Shown: positions 32,732 to 43,400 of the stretch, piece by piece
Layout: the number at the start of each line of letters is the position of its first letter
Position numbering within the stretch: position 1 is the first letter of the stretch
Origin: Roridomyces roridus
Lineage: Eukaryota; Basidiomycota; Agaricomycetes; Agaricales; Mycenaceae
Assembly (NCBI GenBank): GCA_029378245.1
Contig: JARKIF010000045.1
Coordinates: 343,980-407,979, forward strand
Length of the DNA stretch: 64,000 bases
Reading direction: 5' to 3'
Translations under genes and position numbers: made by a program
The notes under the pieces: generated by a model
The model's input: the letters and a program-made list of their open reading frames with translations, nothing else
Databases searched by the model: none
Told to the model about the DNA's origin: nothing

Positions 32732-34087
32732 ATGTCACCCACCTCTCCACCGCCTATCCTCCTTCTCCCAGACGAACTTCTCATCGAGATCACGGCTGTC
32801 CAACCCCAGAAATCGCTCACTCCAGAGCCTCCATCGGAATGGGTCCTGTCGCATGTGTGCAGTCGTTTTCGACGCGCAGTTACAGGCGCGTGTACCCTCT
32901 GGACCCGAATCGTTGTGGACCTCTGCTGCGACACATCCGCAGAGCTCTTTCGGCTCTACCTCAAACGGTCGGCCGCCTGGGAGATGGACGTGACTCTGCG
33001 CGCTATGGACAGCGACCTTCCGGCGCAAAAGGGCCTCCAATATCTCAGCCCGCATGTCGGTCGCATTGAGCGATTGACCATCATTGTCGAGGCCCGCCAG
33101 GCTCTGGAGACTATTCTGTCTTCGCTCCCAAATGTCGCCATGCCCGCCTTGCAGCACCTCGAGATCGAAAACAGCAGCGACCGCGATATCGACCTGTTGG
33201 ATTTGTCCCCGCTCAAGTTGCCAAATATTACCTGCCTCAAAATGACCCGCTGCACTCCCTCCTTCCCACCGCTTCAATGGATGCGAGCTCTGACCCACCT
33301 CCATTTGGAGGACAACCCCTACCCAGTTCGCGAGAACTCGGATATCTTCCGATTCATAACCACGCAACACACCTCCCTGGTTTATCTCTATCTTGACCTC
33401 ATGAAAGCAATCTTTCCGTTGGGAAGCGGGATTGTCTCTCAGTCTCTCACGCATCTTGACTTAGAGTTTAATGAGGGCGAAACGAATGGCTTGTTGAATC
33501 AACTCGCGTCCTTCGACACCCCTCAACTCACTCACCTCGGTCTACATTGCGCTCATGGAGACCAGCTCTCTTTTCTTTTGAACTCCAACATGCAGTCGAC
33601 GTTCCCTGCCGTAACTTCACTCACGATCGACGACCTGGGCAAGCTTTGTTGCGATTGGACGCCAGGAGCTCATCGCGACTACGCACCAGTCAAGCCTCCT
33701 TTGAGGCTCTTTCCTGCGTTGTCCTCCTTGACGCTCATCCGCGAGTGTCTCACTCCCAGAATGGTGTCGGACCTATTCGGTCCCGGTTCGCAGCCGTGGC
33801 TGGAATTGGAGGTTCTTGCGATCCGACCCAGGCCGGCAGAGATAGAGAATGTATACAGGACTCTTCAGGAGGTCGTGTGCTGGAAACGAAGCCAGCAAGA
33901 GTCGCTTCCGACATTCAAGCTTTCTGCAAACTTATTCGAACGGGAATTTTGGGCAGAGAATGGGGTGGTCGTGGAATTGCTGGCAGATTATGGCATGATT
34001 GGAAGTAATGGTGACCGCGACTCGTCGACTTGGCAATGGTACCTTGCCGATCTGAGGGTTGCTTGTTGCATAGCTCACGAGATATAG
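32732..34087 (+). CDS. F-box/LRR-like protein family A, copy A3 (intact)
   Basis: Intronless 451-residue tandem paralogue of A2. The start at 32732 (MSPTSPPPILLLPDEL) is preferred because it aligns with the A1 and A2 starts; an upstream in-frame ATG exists at 32726. The F-box is followed by the same LRR-like series and the C-terminal signature SSLTLIRECLTPRMVSDLFG, QPWLELEVLAI and REFWAENGVVVELL. It differs from A2 by short indels and a longer C-terminus (GDRDSSTWQWYLADLR, then VACCIAHEI). Probable SCF adaptor. Confidence 0.86.
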   Translation: MSPTSPPPILLLPDELLIEITAVQPQKSLTPEPPSEWVLSHVCSRFRRAVTGACTLWTRIVVDLCCDTSAELFRLYLKRSAAWEMDVTLRAMDSDLPAQKGLQYLSPHVGRIERLTIIVEARQALETILSSLPNVAMPALQHLEIENSSDRDIDLLDLSPLKLPNITCLKMTRCTPSFPPLQWMRALTHLHLEDNPYPVRENSDIFRFITTQHTSLVYLYLDLMKAIFPLGSGIVSQSLTHLDLEFNEGETNGLLNQLASFDTPQLTHLGLHCAHGDQLSFLLNSNMQSTFPAVTSLTIDDLGKLCCDWTPGAHRDYAPVKPPLRLFPALSSLTLIRECLTPRMVSDLFGPGSQPWLELEVLAIRPRPAEIENVYRTLQEVVCWKRSQQESLPTFKLSANLFEREFWAENGVVVELLADYGMIGSNGDRDSSTWQWYLADLRVACCIAHEI

Positions 34088-34174
34088 CACGCCTGAACAG
34101 TATACATTTCCCTGACATGTCTCCGGTGGTGCATCTCGAGTGAGGGTTAGGCTCACGTCGCGTTGACTCGCGTC

Positions 34175-34246
34175 GCGTTGGCCCAAGTTGTTGCGTTGGC
34201 CCAAGTTGTTGCGTTGGCCCAAGTTGTTGCGTTGGCCCAAGTTGTT
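34175..34246. repeat. 18-bp minisatellite, 4 units
   Basis: GCGTTGGCCCAAGTTGTT repeated four times without variation, in the gap between convergent F-box genes A3 and B2. Confidence 0.9.
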
Positions 34247-34514
34247 GCGTCGGCTGAGCGCTGAGGTTGCGTGACCCTGCGTTGGATATCGTGAACTTGA
34301 AGCAGTTTCTTTTATTCGTGATTACATTTTGTAGTTGAACGATGAATAAAAATGCATGTACAGTCGAACGGAAGTTTCTGCACTTGTAGTTGTGTTGAAT
34401 ACCATTCTCCGATACTCTTTCAATTGTCAAGTTCCAGCTCTTTGGCGCAGGGAAGATCGCAGCTAGGCTTCTAGAAGTAAGGACGATGCCAACAAACGAT
34501 GTTGAAAACCACTC

Positions 34515-36108
34515 ACTGCTCGTCCAACATGCCTTGTACAACCAAGTATCACACTCAATACGCGCCTTGACTCCGGACAACACCTTCACCCCCAACCCAC
34601 TCTCAATCCGAAGAGAATAGAGCCTGGAGAGCACCGCCGGACTGGGATATGACGGAACCAGCATTGTGGCCGACTTGAGGGAACAATTTGACGCCCGACA
34701 CCGCGATTCCAGCATTTTGAGGTAGCGGTCGTAGTAGATGAACCCGCATCTATGGTCGAAATCAATTGTCGAGAGATGTGGGGCAACGGGAGAAGTTGAA
34801 TCTGAACTTTCCCCATGCGTGAGGATGTCGAAGACATTGTTGGCGTCGGCGTCGACAATGAGCAGTTGCACGATGGACGGGTAGTGGTCGAGGAGGACTG
34901 TCATGGGCTCTGTGTCGCGCGGCGGCCTTTTCAAACAAAGCCTCCGAAGGGTGCAGGACGAACGGTGGATGAAAGCTGATATGCCCTGCCGGTAAAGGTC
35001 AGGGTCGACATTGTCAGCCTGCACATCGACTGCCAGTTCCTCCATTGCCGGAGCCTTCAGGTAGTTCAGCATTATCACGTCGCTCGCGTATAGACGCTTG
35101 AGATGCGGCAAAGAGATTTTGTCAATGCATCTGGCCAAGGGGCTCCGGTTGCGAACGAGTCTAACACGCGTGCCTCGACGAGGGTCGGCAATAGCGGCAA
35201 GAGTCGAGTATGAGTTTCCCAACTAGCGTCGAGGTCGTATCGAGTGATGTGGTTTGGATGCGTAGGTAGTTTCACTGGGATGAATCGACGTTCACTGTAC
35301 ACTCCGACGTCGACCAACGACGGTGCTTCTTCAAAACACTCGATCGAGTCGACTGTGGTTTGAGATGGGCTTTCGCGAGTGTCCCACTCGAGCCATATCC
35401 TTCGAAGGGCCGGGAGTTGGCCACGGAGCGATTTCAAGAGAGGCACCAATGCGCCAGTCAAACAAAGATACAACTCCTCCCAGCGATTAGCATGTTCGGA
35501 CAGGAATCGGAACAGCTGAATTTGGGGTGCAGCGTTCCGCTTTTGGCGTCCGTGGAAATGGATTTTTAGACCCCGCGCCCGTTGGACCTGAGTCTGAATC
35601 ATCGACAAGGAATGGAGGGACCCGGCGGCATCGACGTGGATCAAAGACCACAACGAGTGGGTGGAGACTGAAATCGCGCGCCAGCGACTGCTGACCCACG
35701 TCAACACCCACGGGCTGTTCTTCGGATTGGGCCTGTATGCGGGGACCTTGACTTGTTCGTCGGTGGGCAACGACCACGAAAAGATTTCGTCGAGGATTTC
35801 TGGCGGCACCCGCCTCAAAGGGGACAGAATCCTGACGTTCTTGGTGCGATATTCCGATAGCACTGTGCGTTCCCTCAGGAGCGCCTTGAGTTATCCTCCA
35901 GCCGGGATATCTCGTCGTCCAAGCAGGCTAAGCGTACGTCAGCTTTGGATACGACTTGGCGAACGTGGGCCCGCTCAGAGTCTTGTGGTGGTTCGTTGCT
36001 GTTCATGAGGAGCGGATGCCGAGCTTCTAGATCGGTGGGGGCGCCCGAGTCGAGTTCTTGTGATTTTGGGATGGTCAAGGCTCCGCACTCAGTATAGCGA
36101 ACAGCCAT
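34515..36108 (-). pseudogene. F-box protein family B, copy B2 (at least two frameshifts)
   Basis: Same layout as B1 and B3. The N-terminus is MAVRYTECGALTIPKSQELD, then a coiled coil. A one-base loss near 35890 interrupts ISRLEDRLK (read as LEDNSRRS). The F-box section LSPLRRVPPEILDEIFSWSLP continues to about 35120, where a second indel follows GAPWPDALT. The rest (ISLPHLKRLYASD, SGVK, DTWLYKACW) is in another frame. The end is placed at the family's usual terminus WLYKACW; a GTGAGT follows, so a last exon is possible. Its 5' end faces the Helitron region. Confidence 0.82.
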
Positions 36109-37452
36109 TACGATTCCTAACCCGTTTAGGAATCGTTCTTTATACCCCCCTTCTCATCAAACGATTGACATTCATGATTGGCTGCTTTGCTCGTGTCAAT
36201 GTCTTCCCCGCGGTTTCCCGGGCCCGGTTCAATCCGTTGAAAGACCGGGATCGGATGACTCCCCCGAGCCCCATGTATAAGCATCTCCGTTGCCCGGGAC
36301 CCTGACCCGGCCTCCATTGAGCGCGCACTCACAGCTTGAAACTTGTATCAGCGTCAATCCCTCAAGTCTCAACCAAGAAAGAGTCAGTTAACAGTGAGCT
36401 ACTTACTTATTTTGCCGTGGCCGAGACTCGGAGCAAAATTCGTTTGAGATGACAGCTGTCGGATGGACATACACCGGTCCGTGGAAACCGACGACGTTGA
36501 CACTGATCTGGCTGTCATCAAACGCATCTTGCCCTCCGCGCTTGACCTGCTTTGACTCTCTGTCGCCTCTCACCAGGCCTCTCAATGCTTCTCCTACAAC
36601 CTGTCTGGCTGTCTCTTCTGGTGGCCTGCATCAGCAACCTTGCCCATAGCAAATCCCTCGTGCCCTCTGCCCTAGCTGGAGCTCTAGTCACTCAGCCACT
36701 CCAGTGCTCTCTCGGGCTCGAGACTCCGACTCCCAACTTGCCCGAGTTTGGGCTCTTTGCTCTACATGTGGCTCCCAACTCCTCTGTCCCAACCTGGGGG
36801 CCTTACTTCTCTCTATCCGACACAAATCGTTCCAATTACCGGCCAATTGAATTTAGTCGAAAAATTCTTCGAGATTGGTGTGCACATGATCAATTTGATT
36901 GTGCCGAGGGGTCTCAGTCTTTCTGGGGAAGCCGCTGTACGTGACTTAGTTTCCTTTTCAAATACAGGATCTCATCGCACACCACCAAGCTTCTTCCACG
37001 GAACTCCAGCTCCAATCTGACCACACTCCGACCCTCTGGGGTCATGTTGCTTTGTGCCTTTGCGAAAGCGAGGCTACCAGGAGTGGTACAACGATGAACT
37101 CATGTATCGGGGCTTTGCCCCGCCACTTTTGTGGCAGATTTGGGACTTCAAGTCCGCCTGTCTCGGGCATGTTCATGACCATGCCCAGCATATTGCTTCT
37201 CCCGATCGAGTGTGTATCCATTATGAATTTCAATACTGTTATATGTGATGACACGGCACTGCATGGAACGCTACCTATCAATGTACAGGTCGGCGTTCTA
37301 TTTTTTTGTCTTCTTATTGCTGCTCTGCTTTCCTTTCTTCTGCCCATTGATGCCACGGTTCCAGCTAATTTCGATGTTCGCGCTATTGATCATGGTCCAA
37401 ATCATGTTCTTCTTGGCGGGGGTGCACGCGTTCATGGTAATTTGCAGCGAGT
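36109..37452. other. Upstream flank of the Helitron protein
   Basis: Over 1.3 kb. A frame at 36552-36944 encodes a hydrophobic start (MLLLQPVWLSLLVACISNLA within a longer frame) but has no recognisable family. Frames at 37052-37558 include a strongly hydrophobic stretch and overlap the start of the Helitron frame, so 5' exons of the helicase may lie here. The Helitron 5' terminus (expected TC) was not located. Confidence 0.35.
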
Positions 37453-40400
37453 GTGGTCCTTCCGCACCTTGTTAACTCACATGGACTTCAGGATCTTGAG
37501 AGTGGCTCCTTTATGTTTGAGTACCAGTGTTCTCAGGCAGACATTAACAGACATCTGAACGAAAATGAGTACTTCACCGTAGCTGATATCCCATTGCGCA
37601 GTTTACTACCTTCACTGACTTTAGTAGAGCTTAATCGCACCGCAAAGGTGCACGGTGTTCGTTTGTTAGCAAGGACACCCACAGCAGTTGTGCGAAACAT
37701 AATGGATGAGCATTCATGTGATTCTGATTCATGCCAGTCTCTTGTTTCCATAATGCGCTTTATGCCTGACTCGAAGCCCAAACTTGAACCAGTCTCATTT
37801 GCTATGTCAACCACGTATACACGCCACATTGAGCAAGAGGCATTAAAAAATGCACGTGAAAGGCGGTTTGAGCGGAAACTGGCTACGAATGACCTGGATC
37901 CGGCACCATTCCCACCCGAACCATTGAAAAGGGCGGATGTGCATCGGATTCTAACTCAAAGTTGCAACGCATTCCTTCCAGAAAATTTTGTCGAGGCCGG
38001 TTGTGCTGTGTGTGGACAGCTGTACCCCACGGCAAAATTGTCACCGCTGGATGACTTCCATGGCTCTCTGAATATCCTGTGTGCTCAGAATGTAACAAGA
38101 CAACAACGATTCAATAGTGAAGACCCTGTAAAGGATATTCCCGGGCCTGTGCTTGCTGATGGTTGCACACACCTATGTGTATTCTGTGAAGGTGCACTTG
38201 CTGCCCGGAAAATCCCCAAGAATGCCTTGGTGAATCATTGTTGGTTGGGCCCTGTTCCACCCGAGCTACAAGACCTCAGTTATGCAGAAAGTGTTATGAT
38301 TGCAAAAATTCGACACAACCGATGTGTAATGAGAGTCAACTCTGGCAGAGTTCGGATGCATGCAAACGCGATCATGTTTGCTCAGCCAATACTGAAAGTT
38401 TACTTGAAGTTGCCTCCTTCAAAACAGGAGATGAGTGAAATTCTAGCCTTTGTCTTCACAGGTTCTGCAGCACCAACACAGGAGGACTTTGAACGGACCC
38501 CAATGTTGGTACGTAGGGATAAAGTTGCAACTGCATTGAACTGGTTGAAGTTAAATCATGAGGGCTATGCAGACCTGGAGATATCGGAGGAAAATCTTCT
38601 GTCCTACAAGCATCATGATATCCCGGTGGAAGTTGACTACAGAAGAACCAACACAGATCCAGAAGATTCCATCCCAGCTGTTGCACGGAGTGTTCACGAC
38701 GACAATGAAGAACATGGAACCTCAGAAGGCCAATGCTCATTTGCAGTGCACGGTTTAACAGGAGCCGAATATTCAACTGCTACAATGGACACAATCAAAG
38801 CTGTTGCACTTCAGCATCTCACAAGACAGGGAAGCATGCTGGGTATCGGACGAAATGATGTGCCAGAGCCCATGTATCAGAATGTTGAAGCTTATCCTGG
38901 AATGTTTCCTTGGCTGTTCCCATACGGCAAAGGTGGAATTGGCCATCCTAGCCACAAGTATAAAGTTTCAGATCTAAGTCGAAAAGGACAGTTGTTAATG
39001 TACCATGACAAACGTTTTCAGGCTGATATGTATTTCCCCATGATAGCCTTTAATCACGAGCAGTTAAGGGGGGCTTCAGTAGGTAGCAAAGCACTTGTCA
39101 AGCGTTCCAATTTCTCTGATGTTGCACGCAGATTAAAACGGATAGATCCTGAAGTTTCGGGCCATATTGCTGACCGTCTTGTTGAAGGTATTCACGTAAG
39201 ACCTGAGAATGAGAGGGAGAAGGACTGTTTTGATCTCATGCACGATCTTGATGGTATTGGAGCGTATGTACCAGGATCTGCAACAAGTAAGCGCCATATG
39301 CGCAATGAAATCTGGTCAAGCACAGCTTTTATGGGAGCTCCGAGCTGGTTTGTTACAATGTCCTGGAATGACAGCGGCCATCCACTGGCTTTGTATTATG
39401 CCCAGGAGGACACCATCTTCAGGCCTGAGATCAGATCCGCTGACGACCGCTACAGGTTGATGTCCAAAAATCCTGTGGCAGCTGCACGATTTTTTCATTA
39501 TATGATGGAGGTATTCATTGAAGAAATCTTGTGTTGGAAAAAGGAAGACGCTGGTGTATTTGGTCATACTGGAGGTTACTATGCAGTTGTTGAGCAACAG
39601 GGCCGATTAACACTTCACTCACATTGTTTAATCTGGGTGAAAAATGCACTGTCACCACAGGATATCCGACACAAGCTGACTGCTGAGGATAGTGTTTTTA
39701 CAGCTCGGCTCATAGCATATCTTGAGTCAAGTCACCAAGGCAAATTCAACAATGGCAAGCTGGCAGATGTGCAAGCCCAAGTGGCTCTCAACTCACAGAC
39801 CTCTGATGCCGAACTGGAGAATTCCAGATACCAGGCACCGACACTGACATTTCCTGAGCCTCCACCTTCTTTATGTAAAACCGATAACTGCCTTGGAACA
39901 TGTGAGGCTTGTATCCAGCTGTCTAACTGGTGGGCTGGATATGAAGATGAGGTTGATGATTTGCTGCTGCGATCCAATATTCACAGCTGCCGACATTCAG
40001 TAAAGGATGTGGACGAGGATGATAGTAAGAAGGATTGGAGGCATCTCAGGAAACGGAACAAGAGCAAGGTCCGAGTTCATGAAAGGCGAGGGTGCCTCAC
40101 CAAATCCGGTGTTTGCAAGGCTCGATTTCCCCGCGATGTTGTGGAACAAACAGTGGTTGATGCAGAAGGTCATATTGCTATTGAACATCAGGAGCCCTAC
40201 ATGAATACAATTAACACTGTGATTACTTATTTTTCCCGCTGCAATACCGACTGCACCAGCCTCCTTTCCGGTACCGCTGTCAAAGCTGTTATCTCATATG
40301 TATCTGATTATGTGTCTAAGTTGGGCCTCAAATCATACCAGGCATTTGCCTCTGTTTTCGATGTTTTCGAGCGGAACTCGGATGCTTTTGACAGTGCAAC

Positions 40401-43400
40401 GGCGGACTCAGAGGCAACAAGAAAACTCATGAGACAAATGGTGAACTCCATGTCAACTAAAATGGAAATTGGCAGTCCCATGGCATCCCTCTATCTACTT
40501 GGAAATCCAGATCATTACACTAGTCATAACTATGCCAATTTCAGTTGGCGTACATATGTGGCGTATGTCAAAAGAGGGTGGAGCTTGGAAGTGCAACCGG
40601 ATTCCACAGAAGACCTCGATGATGCTCCGGAAGACTTGATTGTTTTGCGAAACAACCGAGGTAACATCATTGCATCCTCAATTATTGATGATTATACCAT
40701 GCGGCCTGTTGTCTATGACTCGGTGAATCTATATGAATGGATCCAGTCACATCAGAAGAAAGAATTCACAAAAGCTGAAAAATTGTATCTTCTGCAGGAG
40801 CGTGAAAGGTTTAGTGTATTTGAAAAAGAAATCAGCGACTCAGATAGTTCCGCTTCCTTTATTGATGAAGAGCCAGGGTGTGCCAATGAATCGGATGATG
40901 AAATGCAATCCCAGTCTGATGAGAAGGATACCACACCACTCAAGTACCCCTTCATTGGGGACCATCAACAGAAGGACACCCATGGTGTGTACTGTGATTT
41001 CTCAAGGCTAAACAAAATCATTCCAAATTTTCTGGGAGGTGCCATTCCACGATCAGATCGCGGAGACCGTGAATACTACTGTATGTCAATTTTGACAATT
41101 TTTAAACCTTGGCGCTCACCAAGAGATCTGAAGGACGGCTCCTCCACTTGGAATGAAACTTTCAATGATCATACCTTTACTGAACGGCAACAACAGTTGT
41201 TGAAAAACTTCAATCTTCGTTTTGAATGCAATGATGCAAGAGATGATCACTATGCTACCATGAAACGTAAGTTGGCGGAAGCAGAGTATGGACACTCACA
41301 CCGTTTCAACGACACTATTCTAGGCCATAAGGATGATGTTGCAGACTTCATTGATGATGAGTTGGATAATTTTGAAGATTGCTCTGCTGGTGAAATTGGC
41401 CCTAAAACATGTAAATTGCGAGCACAGATGGAGGAGATACGATCTGTACTTGCTGGTGCTAAATGGCTGAACAGAACCACCAACGGTTTGCTCACAAATG
41501 TTTTGACTGAACCTTGGTCTGCACCGTTCAAAACTAAGACCAGCTGGTCAAAGATTGTAGAAGCCGAGAGAAAGCTGTTGACTGTGAACAAATTGGCAAA
41601 TATGCCCCTGACTTACACCGGACACAGTGGACAAGCTACTGCGAGTACACAGGATAAAGTAGAGGTACTACCATTCAACTATTTCACCTCCGCCCAAACT
41701 ATTGACCCAGACTGCAACGTGCATATCAAGGTGGAGTGTTGCGAGTTCTTCACATTGAACACCGAGCAGAGACGAGCATTTACAATTGTGGCAGACCATG
41801 CATCAGCAGTGCAAGCAATGCCTTTGAGGATGTATCTCGGTGGCATGGGAGGTTCAGGTAAATCACAGGTCATCAAGGCTATCAGCCGGTTTTTTGAATT
41901 GAGAAAAGAGAGTTACAGGTTCATGCTCCTTGGACCCACGGGATCAACGGCAGCGCTGGTGAATGGCTCCACTTACCATTCTGTCTTCAAGGTGCCTCGA
42001 GAAACTGGTCGGCGCAACAGAGATGATATTGGGGGAATTCGTAATGAGGCAACGGCCATGGCAGCTGTGAATGAACGTATTCAAGGTGTCGAGTATATTT
42101 TCCTTGATGAAGTCTCTATGGTGTCCTGCAATGATCTCCAAATTCTAGCAAGCCAGGCTGCTAAGGCCAGAAATGTCCATGAGGTTGCATTTGGGGGATT
42201 GAATGTGATTTTGGCTGGTGATTTTGCACAGTTGCCACCAACACGAGGCCCTGCTCTGTATGGCTCCTTGAAAACTCTTAGTCTTGCAGATGCAAATACA
42301 GAGTTTGATCAGGCATCAATTTTGGGCCGCATGATTTGGCACCAATTCAACACTGTGGTTATTTTGCGGCAGAACATGAGACAGAGTACATCTACCAAGG
42401 AGGATTTGAAGCTGCGGACTGCGCTGGAAAATATGAGATATCGGGCATGCACAGCCGAAGATATTGAATTCCTCAGAACTCGTGTTGCCAGCGACAGGCC
42501 AGGTCATCCACATCTGGATTCTGTTGAGTTCAGAAATGTCTCTGTGATCACTGCCTGGAATGTGCACAAAGACACAATAAATCAATTGGGTGCGGAGAGG
42601 TTTGCCGCCGACACTGGCCAAGAGCTCCATGGATTCTACTCTGTTGACCGAATGAGTGCAGCAAATGTTGATCGAAAGAAGTGGAAGAACTGTCCTCAAG
42701 CCCGAGTCCGGCGAATTGGTCCTCAGTTGCAGGAGCAGCTCTGGATGGCAACCCCCTCAGCGACGGCAGAGCATGTTCCCGGCTGCTTGCGTCTATGCAT
42801 GGGCATGCCTGTCATGATTAAATCAAATGATGCAACTGAACTCTGTATAACCAAAGGTCAAGAGGCATACGTGCGTGGATGGAATCAATCTCTTGGTCCT
42901 CATGGAAAACCGATACTAGAAACCCTCTTTGTAGAGCTGGTGAATCCGCCGCGGCCCATACAAATTCCAGACCTGCCACAGAATGTTGTGCCTTTGCCAC
43001 GAGCAACTATGAAAACAACAGCACTGCTTGAGGATGATTCATTGTTGAGTTTGAACAGAGAACAAGTGCCAGTCTTGCAGAACTTCTCAATGACTGACTA
43101 TGGGGCACAGGGAAAGTCCAGAAATCCAAATGTTTGCCACTTGAATAATTGTCAGAGCCACATGGCCTACTATGTCGCACTCTCCAGAGGAACCAAAGCA
43201 TCAGGAACAGCCATCATTCAAGGCTTTGATGAGAAGATGATCACAGGCGGAATCACTGGATTTCTTCGTCAGGAATTCCGTGAGCTTGAGATGTTGGATG
43301 AAATTACCACCTTGAGGTATAACGGGGAGCTTCCGTCACAGGTCACAGGCTTTTACCGTGGTCAACTCCTACGTTCATATTTGCTGTGGCGCAAAGACCA

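Noticed and set aside
32956..33454. Minus-strand frames across F-box A3
   Set aside because: Shadows of an intact, conserved plus-strand gene.
34175..34246. CRISPR-like array
   Set aside because: Direct repeats without spacers in a eukaryotic genome; a simple minisatellite.
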